Shown: in pieces, positions 1 through 10,804 of the stretch
Position numbering within the stretch: position 1 is the stretch's first letter
Layout of the letters: every line of letters begins with the position of its first letter
The notes under the pieces: model-generated
Database searches by the model: none
What the model saw: only the letters and a program-made list of their open reading frames with translations
What the model was told of the DNA's origin: nothing
Position numbers and translations under genes: made by a program
NCBI GenBank assembly: GCA_023362775.1
Contig: JALMGJ010000017.1
Coordinates: forward strand, 20,169,501-20,233,500
Reading direction: 5' to 3'
Source of the DNA: Charina bottae
Taxonomy: Eukaryota; Chordata; Lepidosauria; Squamata; Charinaidae
DNA: 64,000 nt

Positions 1-1857
1 CTGATTCTGGTGGAAGTTTGATGGACTCTATATTTGCAACATAATGAAACGTCTGCATTTTTTTTTTTTACTTCTCTTTTGTATTAGAGGGATTTAAGAG
101 ACTCTGTTTGTAATTCTTCGCTTGATAAACTAAATGACTATTCATTTTTTGAGAAACTCTTTGTTTGGATTAAGCAGCTTGCAGCTTGAAGAACGAAAGC
201 TCGCAGTTTGAAGAATAAAAACACAGGGTAACGTGTTTTTTTCCTTGTCGTCTTTTTCTACATCCTCCCTGGTTGGATTTTGCTTCATTTGGAATATATT
301 TTTTATTTCTCCTTCTATAAACTGTTTAAAATATTATTCTCTCCTGTATTTTGGATTATTGGAACTTTCTTTTTTCTTTTGACTTTAAAAAAAAAACAAC
401 AACAACGACGTTCTGCTTAATAGATTCTGCTGGTAGTATTCCATGGACAGATTACATGATTATTGTTTTGACTAGAAGGGTTGTTGTTTTAATTTGAAGG
501 ACACAGGAAAGATGGCTTTCCAACTTGTACCTGAGGAGCTCAGAAGAGAGATTACTGAGGTTTTTTCAAATATTCAAAGGTCGTTGGAATTACTGTTCGT
601 AACTCTGCAAAATAGAGAGAAAGAACAGAGAACAGAAACGGAGACAGAAAGGAAAAATGTTTTTCAAGTGGAGGAGAAACAGAAGGAGGAAATTTTGAGT
701 ATATTAGTTCAGAAGAACATTCTGAAGGCTTTACACTACAATCTTGGTATAGATATGTTGTGGCAGTGGAGACAGAGTGAAAATATGGGTGCACAGTTGG
801 ATGGATGTTGTGAAATATGTGGAAAGGGAGAGAAGGTTGCTCTGATATTCTATATGAGATATAGAAAAGAGCAGGCTGTATATTGCGAATCTCCCACAGT
901 GTATTGTGATTTTGGCATAACCTAAACAGAAGATATGAGAAACTGTATGGATATAAAGGTTAATGAAAAAATATGGACTTGAATTGTTATGAGAAACTGT
1001 ATGGATATATAAAAAGTGATATTCTAAATGTAAGATGCTAAATACAAACACAAGTTGATATTATAGAATATTGTTTTCCTTAGAGATATATTTATGAGAA
1101 GATAATGATATGATGGAATTAGAATGATGGTTACTACAGGATGATATATATCAATATGTATTGTATGAATATTATAAGAATTGATATATTAGCTATTAGG
1201 TTAAGTGATATGATAGATTATGCATTTAGTTTAAATGGACACTACTACAAGGAATGGAAATTACAGATGGATAATTGAGATTCAAGAATTCCTTTTTTAT
1301 GGAGATATATATATATTTTAGAATTAAATTATAGAAATATATATGTATGAACACTATAAGAATTGCTAAATTATGTATTAAGTTACATAACATGTTAGGT
1401 TATGAGTCATAATATGAATAGAATATATTGTAGTTTATTAGAAGTAAATAAGGCTTTTATTTGTTATACTAATTGGTCTTTATTGAAGATATAAATATGT
1501 AGTAATGAACATTCAACATTTAACTACTACTTCAAGGAGTGGAAGCCAAAGATGGATTATTGGGAGACAGTAAGATGAAGGTTAGAAGATTGGATTAAAG
1601 AAATCAAAAGGCATATGACAAAGAAAAGTTCCTGTATACTGTATGCTGTACTAACATTTAAAATCAATTGTTGTACTTTAAGTTCAAAGATAGATTGGAG
1701 GACATCTATTTTCTATATTTTCTTTGCTTATTATTTCTTGACTTCACTTTTTCTTTATCTTTTTCTTATTTTGTATTTCTGTTTTTATTTCTTTTTCTAC
1801 TTTAAATTTTATTATGTATTGTAAAACTTAATAAAATTTATTAAAAAAAAAAAAAAA
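1..1857 (+). mobile_element. L1-like AT-rich LINE remnant, 3' portion
   Basis: A long AT-rich stretch ends at 1831-1857 in a polyadenylation-type AATAAA context followed by about 16 A residues, the ending expected of an L1-type retrotransposon copied from a polyadenylated RNA. No RT frame is left. The words near 1543-1560 translate to EWKPK, which resembles the tryptophan-rich C-terminus of L1 ORF2, but this is weak. Two imperfect copies of one segment occur, around 1165-1290 and 1345-1575. The 5' end lies outside the window. It abuts the 5' end of an L2 element directly. Assignment to L1 is inferred from tail and composition, not from an intact protein. Confidence 0.5.
512..925 (+). pseudogene. 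Short ORF inside the L1-like unit, unrecognised
   Basis: An open frame of about 137 codons begins at the ATG at 512 (MAFQLVPEELRRE...). Its first half is rich in charged residues with heptad-like spacing of leucine, isoleucine and phenylalanine and could form a coiled coil, as in LINE ORF1 proteins. The second half contains several cysteines (CCEICGKGEK) but no clear zinc-knuckle pattern. I do not recognise the protein. Its position upstream of a LINE-type poly(A) end suggests a decayed ORF1-like product. It could equally be a chance frame. Confidence 0.25.
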
Positions 1858-4645
1858 CAAGGGCCCCCTTATATGTGATCTGATCACGGAGGAGGGGGCC
1901 GACCTGGCGTGTATTACCGAGACCTGGCTGGGCCCTGGAGGAGGGGTTGCCCTCTCAGAAATCTGCCCGGCCAGATTTCAGGTATGGCACCAGCCGAGAC
2001 ATCGGGGTAGGGGAGGAGGGGTGGCAGTTGTCATCCGAGAATCTATGGTGGCCTTCAGGGGCGCTGCTCCACAAGTGGCCGGTTGTGAGACCCTGATTCT
2101 CAAGTTGGGTTCCCGAGACCAGTTGGGAGTGTTGCTACTGTACCAACCTCCCTGCTGCGTAGCAACCTCCCTGCCCAAGTTGCTAGAGGCCGTTTTGGGG
2201 CTGGCGGTGGAATTCCCCAGACTTATGGTTCTGGGGGATTTCAATCTGTCATCTCTGGGACGTGCCTTGGAGGCAGCTCAGGAGTTCATGGCTACCATGG
2301 CAGCCATAGGCCTGGTCCAGATTATTCGGGACCCGACTCGAGACAGTGGCCTCACCCCGGACTTGGTTTTCTTGTCAGAGCAGTGGCAAGATGATCTGGG
2401 GGGAGAGTTACATCTTTCCCCTTTGTCATGGTCAGATCATGCCCTGGTGGCCCTGAGATTCTCATATGCTGCCCCACTCCGCAGGGAGGTTGGACCCATT
2501 CGATTGGTCCGCCCCCGGCGACTGATGGACCCGATTGGGTTTCAGAGGGAGCTGGGGGTTATTCCCGAGGATCTACTGCACAGTCCAGCGGAGGTCCTGG
2601 CCGTAGCCTGGAATAAGGAAGCAGCCGGGGCCTTGGACAGGATCGCGCCTATGCGGCCTCTTTTGGCCCATCCAACCCGATATTCCCCGTGGTTCACGGA
2701 GGGATTAAGGGTTCTGAAGAGGGTTAAGAGATGTCTAGAGCGCCGCTGGAGAAAAACAAAGACCGAATCCGACCGAACACAAGCTAGAGCCGCAGTTAAG
2801 GCCTACCTTGTGGCGGTAAGAGTGGCGAAACGTCAATATTTCTCCGCTCTTATTGCGTCTGCAGAATGCCGCCCGACGGCCCTGTTCGGGATTACTCGAT
2901 CTCTCCTAGGTAAGGTGGGCCCAGTGACCCACCTTCAGGGCCGTGCGGAGGAATTTTCAGAGCAAATGATGGATAAAATCGCTCGGATTCGCTCTAAGCT
3001 GGACTCCAGGCGTGATGCATGGTCTGGGGAGATGCTGAGGGAATGTCTTTGCCCGGTTATCTGGGAACGGTTTGATCCTGTTGGGCCTGAGGAAGTGGAC
3101 AGGATCCTCCGGACTGTAAGAGCCACCACGTGCCATCTTGACCCATGCCCCTCCTGGCTTGTGAAAGCAGCCAGGGAGGTGACATGTGGCTGGGTCCATG
3201 CGATGGTTGTTACGTCCTTGGGAGAGGGAGTGTTTCCAGCTGCTTTTAAGGAGGCGCTGGTGCACCCCCTCCTCAAGAAGCCATCGCTGGACCCTACAGT
3301 GTTGGACAATTTTCGTCCCGTCTCCCACCTCCCCTTTTTGGGAAAGGTGGTTGAGAAAGTGGTGGCATTACAGCTCCAGAGAATTCTGGATGATACGGAT
3401 TATCTAGACCCCTTCCAGTCAGGGTTCAGGCTGGGATATGGGGTGGAAACTGCATTGGTCGCACTTACAGATGATCTCTGGCGGGAGAGGGATGGAGGCA
3501 GTGCGTCCATTCTGGCTCTTCTTGACCTCTCAGCGGCTTTCGATACCATTGACCATGGTATCCTTTTGGGGCGGCTCGGAGAGTTGGGGGTGGGTGGCGT
3601 AGTCTTGCCCTGGTTCGCCTCCTTCCTCTGGGATCGGTCCCATTTGGTGGTAATAGGAGATGAGAGATCTGACCCTCGGCCCCTACTTTGTGGGGTGCCG
3701 CAGGGCTCGGTTCTCTCCCCTCTCCTGTTTAATATCTACATGAAACCACTGGGTGAGATCATCCGCCAACACGGGATGAGGTATCATCAATATGCTGATG
3801 ATACTCAATTGTATATCTCCATCCCGGGTGAGTTAAGTGATGCAGTGGCTGCCCTCTCTCAGTGTCTGAAGGCTGTGGGGGTCTGGATGGGGAACAACAG
3901 GCTTCAACTGAACCCTGGTAAGACAGAGTGGCTGTGGATTGATGGCGCCTCGGGATCCAGAGAGTTGTTATCTTTAGATCTGGATGGGGTGGCACTACCC
4001 CGTTTGGACTTGGTGCGGAACCTGGGGGTCCTTCTGGACTCACGGCTCCTGCTCGATGAGCAGGTGGCAGCCGTGGCCAGAAGGGCGTTTATGCAACTTC
4101 GAGTTGTACGCCAGCTACGCCCTTTCCTGGACCGAGATGCCCTCCGTACAGTCACTCATGCCCTGGTCATCTCTCACATAGACTATTGCAATGCGCTCTA
4201 CATGGGGCTACCCTTGAAGAGTATCTGGAAGCTTCAGCTGGTCCAGAATGCAGCTGCATGCGCAGTTATGGGTGCCTCAAGATCGGCACATGTGACACCT
4301 CTGCTGCGTGAGCTGCACTGGTTACCAGTTTGCTTCCGGGTGCAATTCAAGGTGTTGGTTGTTACCTTTAAAGCCCTACATGGCATGGGACCAGGTTACC
4401 TAAGGAACCGCCTCATCCCCAGAACGTCGACCCACCCCACCCGGTTATCCAGAGAGGGCTTGCTATGGATCCCGTCTATAAAAGAATTCCATCTGACGGG
4501 GTCCAGGAGGCGAGCCTTCTCGGCAGTGGCACCCGCCCTTTGGAACATTCTCCCCCTGGAGGTGAGGCAGGCCCCCACACTCCTGACCTTCCGAAAGCAA
4601 TTGAAGACCTGGCTCTGCCACCTCGCCTGGGATGGGGGGGGGTAA
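1856..4645 (+). CDS. L2 endonuclease-reverse transcriptase, open but N-terminally truncated
   Basis: An uninterrupted frame of 929 codons encodes the APE-type endonuclease (missing its first motif) and the RT of an L2 LINE; in a live element it nicks target DNA and copies its own RNA. Visible motifs are ITETW (endonuclease Glu), LGDFN, WSDHALV, RT block A LSAAFDTIDHG, block B GVPQGSVLSPLLFN and the catalytic YADDT. All catalytic residues seen are intact. A run of nine G at 4634-4642 shifts the frame by one base relative to other copies, so the conserved ending SSWGWLxP is replaced by a stop after DGGG. There is no native start, because the true N-terminus is lost; the frame is open from inside the neighbouring A-tract. 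Confidence 0.85.
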   Translation, partial: NKGPLICDLITEEGADLACITETWLGPGGGVALSEICPARFQVWHQPRHRGRGGGVAVVIRESMVAFRGAAPQVAGCETLILKLGSRDQLGVLLLYQPPCCVATSLPKLLEAVLGLAVEFPRLMVLGDFNLSSLGRALEAAQEFMATMAAIGLVQIIRDPTRDSGLTPDLVFLSEQWQDDLGGELHLSPLSWSDHALVALRFSYAAPLRREVGPIRLVRPRRLMDPIGFQRELGVIPEDLLHSPAEVLAVAWNKEAAGALDRIAPMRPLLAHPTRYSPWFTEGLRVLKRVKRCLERRWRKTKTESDRTQARAAVKAYLVAVRVAKRQYFSALIASAECRPTALFGITRSLLGKVGPVTHLQGRAEEFSEQMMDKIARIRSKLDSRRDAWSGEMLRECLCPVIWERFDPVGPEEVDRILRTVRATTCHLDPCPSWLVKAAREVTCGWVHAMVVTSLGEGVFPAAFKEALVHPLLKKPSLDPTVLDNFRPVSHLPFLGKVVEKVVALQLQRILDDTDYLDPFQSGFRLGYGVETALVALTDDLWRERDGGSASILALLDLSAAFDTIDHGILLGRLGELGVGGVVLPWFASFLWDRSHLVVIGDERSDPRPLLCGVPQGSVLSPLLFNIYMKPLGEIIRQHGMRYHQYADDTQLYISIPGELSDAVAALSQCLKAVGVWMGNNRLQLNPGKTEWLWIDGASGSRELLSLDLDGVALPRLDLVRNLGVLLDSRLLLDEQVAAVARRAFMQLRVVRQLRPFLDRDALRTVTHALVISHIDYCNALYMGLPLKSIWKLQLVQNAAACAVMGASRSAHVTPLLRELHWLPVCFRVQFKVLVVTFKALHGMGPGYLRNRLIPRTSTHPTRLSREGLLWIPSIKEFHLTGSRRRAFSAVAPALWNILPLEVRQAPTLLTFRKQLKTWLCHLAWDGGG

Positions 4646-4871
4646 TAGCTCCTCTTGGAGGTGGCTGGCACCATAGAGTTCCTTAAACAATAACATAACC
4701 TCTTGGATTTTATATATTTACATATTTATATCTAATTAAATTGGAATAATGTATTGTATTTTATATGCTTTTAATTAATCAATTTTGTTGTAAACCGCCC
4801 AGAGTCCCCTTGTGGGGGGAGATGGGCGGTGATATAAATCAAACAATAAATAAATAAAATAAATAAAATAT
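1856..4871 (+). mobile_element. L2-group LINE copy 1 (5'-truncated)
   Basis: Non-LTR retrotransposon of the L2/CR1 group. It lacks the 5' untranslated region and the first part of the endonuclease: homology to the full copy at 29.5-34.4 kb starts at the NNKAPLI region, right at the end of the neighbouring poly(A). It keeps the rest of the coding region, a short 3' UTR, the terminal hairpin (stems at 4794-4801 and 4823-4830) and an (AATA)n tail. No convincing TSD could be defined because both junctions are A-rich. Confidence 0.9.
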
Positions 4872-4918
4872 ATGCATTAGCAGTATTCTTAAACTAAAAA
4901 TAAAGAATGAAACTTACC

Positions 4919-5031
4919 TCTTTAATATGAAGTGAAATATTTTTTAAAATAAATTGTGATCTCCCAGGGAACCCCTAGTGACCTCTTGTGGAACCCTAGG
5001 CTTCCACAGAACCCTGGTTGAGAAACCCTGA
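4919..5031 (-). mobile_element. hAT-type DNA transposon end fragment
   Basis: Read on the minus strand, this begins CAGGGTTTCTCAACCAGGG, a terminal sequence typical of hAT (Charlie-like) elements, followed by alternating 'gggttcc' blocks and a TTTAAAA-rich interior. The opposite terminal inverted repeat is not visible. The six bases acttac occur on both sides (4913-4918 and 5032-5037), possibly part of a degraded 8-bp duplication. Confidence 0.4.
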
Positions 5032-5094
5032 CTTACAAGATGATACAGCAAGGGAATTTATTTATCCTTCATTGCTGAGCCTGACACTGATGAT

Positions 5095-5215
5095 TGATCA
5101 GAGGGAGTGACTGGCCCAAGGTCACGCCAGTTTGCTTCCATGCCTAAGGGAGGACTAGAATCTGGGTCTCCCTGCTCTCACGCCAGCACCATAACCACCA
5201 CACTGTGCTGGGTCC
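5095..5215 (-). mobile_element. MIR-like tRNA SINE fragment
   Basis: The plus strand carries agtgactggcccaaggtca, then a tract matching an inverted B-box region and an 'accataaccaccacactg' block, the antisense of a tRNA-like SINE head (tgtggtggttatggt). The same module recurs at 6.6, 44.9 and 45.3 kb. The tail is degraded. No TSD seen. Confidence 0.6.
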
Positions 5216-5219
5216 AAAA

Positions 5220-6624
5220 CACTGCATTAACACACACATTATTTTTTCCCAAAGAAAAACAACAGAACAAAATAGCAAAACAGCAAAAACCCAGCCAAAT
5301 GCCTTGGAGAAAGGCCTCTAGAAGAGATTTCAGAGATCAGATAAGTTCAAATGAGAAAGAAATGATCTCACTCTTTCTCAAAGTCTTCAAATGTTAAAGC
5401 CAGCACATGATTCAGAACCATACTTTAAGCAATAGACATCTTGAAGTGCTTATGAAATCCATCTAAATCCATGTGGTTCACCATTGCCTGATATACCTTA
5501 TGCATATTATAGTGTGTTAGGTTACTGTTATTGATTAAGTATGCTGTGACCTTACATTATTACTGAATTAGCTTGGCCTGCCTGCCTGTATATATTATAA
5601 TTCTTGCAGACTCATTGGAGTTACTTTCCCCAGAGGTTTCAGCAAAGCAAGCAGCAGAAAAACCAATGCCTGACTCTAGTGATTTGTGCTGGGAAAGACA
5701 CAGCACATATATGCGTATCATCTTTAGGTCTGCTAGCAATGTGGTCTTCATCCCAATTCATGAAATAATGTAATCCCCAGTGAGAGTGCCAACTTTGAGG
5801 TAGAACAAAGATGTTTCCTTTAATTAATTGAGGTAAGCAGGATGTGGATTTAAGGGAAAAAACACCAGCTGTTATTCAACAGCTTCTAGAATTGGCTCAG
5901 GTATGTTTCCATTGTATTCCAGGTATATTTCCACAGTCTACTATATTTATTCAGATGTGAGTTCTCTCTTCCCAAATCTCAGTTGACACTGATTGTTCAA
6001 AGTTTGAGATTGTTCAGGTAGCTCCTTCCAGTTCAAATTCAACTGGATTTTCCACTTGGTAAAAGTATTTTAAATAAATAAACAAGCAAAAATATTCTAA
6101 AAGGTCCTGGGTGGTGCCAAGACAAGAACTAAATCTCATTTTTCAAAGCATCTGTATTGAATTGATATAAGTAGTGTAAATAACTATAAATCATATCTAA
6201 TATTTTCTCTTCTATCTCATTAAAAATTACAGCATAGTTGAGGCACATGAAAAGCTTGGGGGGGGGGTTGCATGAGGACATGGGACCTCAGATGGTGCAC
6301 TTTTTACTCTGACATATGATTCTCCCTATATTGTCCTTATCATTTGTGTGTTACTGTCCAACTTTCTCTTTTATTTCTGTACTAATACTACCATTTCCCC
6401 CTTCTGTAAAGCATCTTCTACTACTTTACCTGCTGCAAACTCAAGCTGCAGTAGGCAGATATTATGCATATATATTACTTCTTTCTTTTCTGCAATAAAG
6501 CAACTTATCTAGCTGTAGCAAGTCTTTGAAGCTTCTTGTGTTAATTGGTTACTGAAGGTAGGGTTGAGTTTCTGGAAAATAAAGATTTATTGCTATAGCT
6601 TGTATGAAGTCTGACACTTGCATG
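5220..6624. other. Unannotated AT-rich DNA
   Basis: No coding frame with family features, no recognised repeat ends. It contains short A-rich runs (5245-5290), a TAAA repeat near 6073 and a G-run at 6260-6268. I see nothing I can name. Confidence 0.5.
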
Positions 6625-6760
6625 AGGATCTCCCTTCATATTATCCCCACAATAACAAATCCATGAGGCAGATTGATCAGGAAGAGAGTGACTGGCTGGA
6701 AATCATCTCATGTGTTTCCATGGCTGAGGGTAGAGTTGAACCTGGATCTTACCAGTCCAA
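6625..6760 (-). mobile_element. MIR-like SINE remnant, diverged
   Basis: The plus strand shows gaagagagtgactggctgga followed by ttccatggctgagggtag, 'gttgaacctggat' (inverted B-box) and a pyrimidine-rich head remnant. The order matches the SINE modules at 5.1 and 45.3 kb. More diverged than those copies. Confidence 0.5.
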
Positions 6761-7609
6761 CTCCACCTTATTTTCCTGGCCTTAGCTCTGTGGTATTCTA
6801 CTGCTTTCATCATAGCCTTAGGGGACATTGAGTCTGTAAGGATGGAAGAAGAGATTTTGATGTGAACTGATCTGATTTGCATTTCATGACCATACATGAA
6901 AAATATTTTCCCAGAATTTGTGATGCAGTGTACAGCTTTCAAAAGTATGTGTGTGGGGGTGGGTGGGGGAGAATTAAAGCAAACAGTCATTGAAAACTGT
7001 TTGCCAGAATGCATACATATACATCTACAAATATGTGTATTTGTAGAAAGTGCAATTGAAGCTAAGTATATTGGAATTAGTGGCTGCGGGAGGGGGAAGG
7101 TGAGGGGGAAGAAAGAAAGAGAGGGGGCTACCAGAATGCCCTTTTTTGTAATTTTTTAAAAAATCTGTTTTGATTGTTTCGCTTTTCTATTTTTTTTTTC
7201 AAAATCCCTTAAATATGGGACTTCCGGTGGGGAACATGACCGACTGAGCAGCCTTGTCCGCGAGTTCTGTGGACAGATCTGACTGCATTGTTGTTGCTTT
7301 TTCAGGCTCAGGCTTTTACCTGAAGCCCAGAACTTTTTCATGAGTTAAGAAAAAGCTTGGAATTATCCCATTTTGTCCTCCAAAATGTCGCCTTGCAGCC
7401 TGAGAATTGCAAACAGTGAAGACCTGGTAAGAGACGACGGGAGGCTGGGGAAGCCATCATTTCCAACCCACGTTTGTAGCCTTAAAAGGACAATAGGTCG
7501 AGCCCCCCCCCCCCATTTCTAAATCACTCAATTTATATTTTTAAGTTTTCTTACCCTAAGAGAGGCTTTCTACAACAAGAAAAAGTGGACTCTCTTGGAG
7601 CCTATCGTT

Positions 7610-10600
7610 TTGTTGTTGTTCAGTCGTTCAGTCGTGTCCGACTCTTCGTGACCTCATGGACCATAGCACGCCAGGCCTTCCTGTCCTCCACTGTCTCTCG
7701 GAGTTTACTCAAATTCATGTTCATTACATCGGTGATGCTATCTAACCATCTCAACCTCTGCCGTCCCCTTCTCCTTTTGCCCTCAGTCTTTCCCAGCATC
7801 AGGGTCTTTTCCAGTGAGTCCTCTCTTCTCATTAGGTGGCCAAAGTATTTGAGCTTCAGCTTCAGCATCTGTCCTTCCAATGAGCAGTCAGGGTTGATTT
7901 CCTTTAGGATTGACTGGTTTGACCTCCTTGCAGTCCAAGGGACTCTCAAGAGTCTTCTCCAGCACCACAGCTCGAAAGCATCAATTCTTCGGCGCTCAGC
8001 CTTCCTTATGGTCCAGCTCTCACAGCCATACATTGCTACTGGAAAAACCATAGCTTTAACTATACGGACCTTTGTCGGCAAGGTGATGTCTCTGCTTTTT
8101 AATATGCTGTCTAGGTTTGCCATAGCTTTCCTTCCAAGGAGCAAGCGTCTTTTAATTTCATGGCTGCAGTCACCGTCTGCGGTGATCTTGGAGCCCAAGA
8201 AAATAAAATCTGTCACTGCTTCCATTTCTTCCCCTTCTATTTGCCAGGAAGTGATGGGACCAGATGCCATGATCTGGGTTTTTTTAATGTTGAGTTTCAA
8301 GCCAGCTTTTGCACTCTCCTCTTTCACCCTCATCAAGAGGCTCTTTAGTTCCTCTTCACTTTCTGCCATTAGGGTGGTATCGTCTGCATATCTGAGGTTG
8401 TTGATATTTCTCCCGGCAATCTTAACTCCGGCTTGTGATTCATCCAGCCCGGCATTTCTCATGATGTACTCTGCATATAAGTTAAATAAGCAGGGTGATA
8501 ATATACAGCCTTGTCGTACTCCTTTCCCAATTTTGAACCAGTCGGTTGTTCCATGTCCGGTTCTAACTGTTGCTTCTTGACCCACATACAGGTTTCTCAG
8601 GAGACAGGTAAGGTGGTCTGGTACTCCCATCTCTTTAAGAATTTGCCAGTTTGTTGTGATCCACACAATCAAAGGCTTTAGCGTAGTCAATGAAGCAGAA
8701 GTAGATGTTTTTCTGGAACTCTCTTGCTTTTTCCATGATCCAGCGAATATTGGCAATCTGATCTCTAGTTCCTCTGCCTCTTTGAAACCCAGCTTGCACT
8801 TCTGGTAGTTCTCGGTTCACATGCTGCTGAAGCCTGGCTTGTAGGATTTTGAGCATAACCTTGCTGGCATGTGAAATGAGCGCAATTGTACGGTAGTTTG
8901 AACATTCTTTGGCATTGCCTTTCTTTGGAATTGGAACGTAAACTGACCTTTTCCAATCCTGTGGCCACTGTTGAGTTTTCCAAATTTGTTGGCATATTGA
9001 GTGCAGCACTTTAACAGCATCATCTTTTAGGATTTTAAATAGCTCAGCTGGGATGCTGTCTTCTCCGCTAGCTTTGTTGTTAGTAATGCTTCCTAAGGCC
9101 CACTTGACTTCACTCTCTAGGATGTCCGGCTCAAGGTCAGTGACCACACCATCGTATTGATCAGGGATATTAAGATCTTTCTTGTATAGTTCTTCTGTGT
9201 ATTCTTGCCACCTCTTCTTAATCTCTTCTGCTTCTGTTAGGTCCCTGCCTTTTTTGTCCTTTATCATGCCCATCTTTGCACAAAACGTTCCCTTGATATC
9301 TCCGATTTTCTTGAAGAGATCTCTAGTCTTCCCCATTCTATTGTTTTCCTCGATTTCTTTGCATTGTTCATTTAAGAAGGCCTTCTTATCTCTCCTTGCT
9401 ATTCTCTGGAATTCTGCATTCAGTTGTTTATATCTTTCCCTTTCTCCCTTGCCTTTTGCTTCCCTTCTTTCCTCAGCTATTTGTAAAGCCTCATCAGTCA
9501 GCCACTTTGCTTTCTTGCATTTCTTTTTCTTTGGGATGATTTTAGTTGCTGCCACCTGTACAATGTTACGAACCTCCATCCATAGTTCTTCAGGCACTCT
9601 GTCTACCAGATCTAATCCTTTAAATCTATTCCTCACTTCCACTGTATATTCATAAGGGATATGATTTAGGTCATACCTGAGTGGTCTAGTGGTTTTCTCT
9701 ACGTTCTTCAATTTAAGCCTAAATTTTGCAATAAGAAGCTCATGATCTGAGCCACAGTCAGCTCCAGGTCTTGTTTTTGCTGATTGTATAGAGCTTCTCC
9801 ATCTTTGGCTGCAAAGTATATAATCAATCTGATTTCGGTATTGACCATCTGGTGATGTCCATGTGTAGAGTCGTCTCTTGTGTTGTTGGAAAAGAGTGTT
9901 TGCTATGACCAGCGTGTTCTCTTGACAAAACTCTATTAGCCTTTGCCCTGCTTCATTTTGTACTCCGAGGCCGAACTTGCCTGTTATTCCGGTTATTTTT
10001 TGACTTCCTACCTTAGCATTCCAGTCCCCTATGATGAAAAGGACATCTTTTTTTGGTGTTAGTTCTAGAAGGTGTTGTAGGTCTTCATAGAACCGGTCAA
10101 CTTCAGCTTCTTTGGCATCAGTGGTTGGGGCATAGACTTGGATCACTGTGATGTTGAATGGTTTGCCTTGGATTCGAACTGAAAGCATTCTGTCGTTTTT
10201 GAGGTTGTACCCCAGTACTGCCTTTCCCACTCTTTTATTGACTATGAGAGCTACTCCATTTCTTCTAAGGGATTCTTGCCCACAGTAGTATATATAATGG
10301 TCTCCTGAATTAAATTCGCCCATTCCTGTCCATTTTAGTTCGCTGATTCCCAATATGTCGATGTTCAATCTTGTCATCTCATGTTTGACCACATCCAGCT
10401 TACCTTGATTCATAGTTCTTACATTCCAGGTTCCTATGCAATATTGTTCTTTACAGCATCGGACTTTCCTTCCACTTCCAGACACATCCACAACTGAGCG
10501 TCCTTTCGGCTTTGGCCCAGCCGTTTCACACTTTCTGGAGCTACTCGGAATTGCCCTCCGCTCTTCCCCAGTAGCATTTTGGACACCTTCCGACCTGAGG

Positions 10601-10804
10601 GGCTCATCTTCCGGCGTCATAACTTTTAGCCTTTTGATATTGTCCATGGGTTTTCTTGGCAAGGATACTGGAGTGGTTTGCCATTTCCTCCTCCAGTGGA
10701 CCACGTTTTGTCAGAACTCTCCATCATGACCTGTTCTTCTTGACCTGACTTCATTGAGTTACGCAAGCCCCTTCGCCACGACAAGGCAGTGATCCATGAA
10801 GGGG
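7610..10804 (-). mobile_element. Full-length BovB (RTE) LINE with 8-bp TSD
   Basis: A complete BovB on the minus strand, about 3.2 kb. The 5' end (10804) starts with the characteristic leader ccccttcatggatcactgcc; the 3' end (7610) carries the gtcggacacgactgaacgac-type terminus and a short (AAC)n tail. The octamer ctatcgtt flanks it at 7602-7609 and 10805-10812, marking target-primed insertion into the LINE-like unit. The protein resembles ruminant-type BovB closely and differs clearly from the two other BovB copies in this window. Confidence 0.95.
7620..10704 (-). pseudogene. BovB endonuclease-RT ORF with one frameshift
   Basis: The minus-strand frame from 10704 to 8635 encodes the APE-type endonuclease and the first RT blocks; the frame from about 8680 to 7620 encodes the remainder. 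The endonuclease shows IGTWNVRTMNQGK, ISELKWTG, IGDWNAKVGS and GSDHELLIA; the RT shows block A FIDYAKAFDCVDH, block B GVRQGCILSPCLFN and the catalytic LRYADDTTLM, all intact. The only break I found is a small deletion near 8650-8662 after HNKL, where the family has HNKLWKILKEMG: two bases appear to be lost, shifting to a stop. The protein ends KSRTRLND. A plausible start is the ATG of MDNIKRLKVM near 10644; the frame is open upstream to a GTG. One lesion over about 1,000 codons indicates a fairly young copy. Confidence 0.9.

Noticed and set aside
42..57. 15-base word aatgaaacgtctgca shared with the foldback at about 42207
   Set aside because: One match of this length is expected by chance in a 64-kb window; flanks do not align.
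7585..8580. Plus-strand frame of 331 codons
   Set aside because: Antisense shadow of the BovB RT, whose catalytic motifs are on the minus strand.
9182..9655. Plus-strand frame of 157 codons rich in Ser/Leu/Phe, possible membrane protein
   Set aside because: Antisense of the lysine/glutamate-rich BovB linker region.
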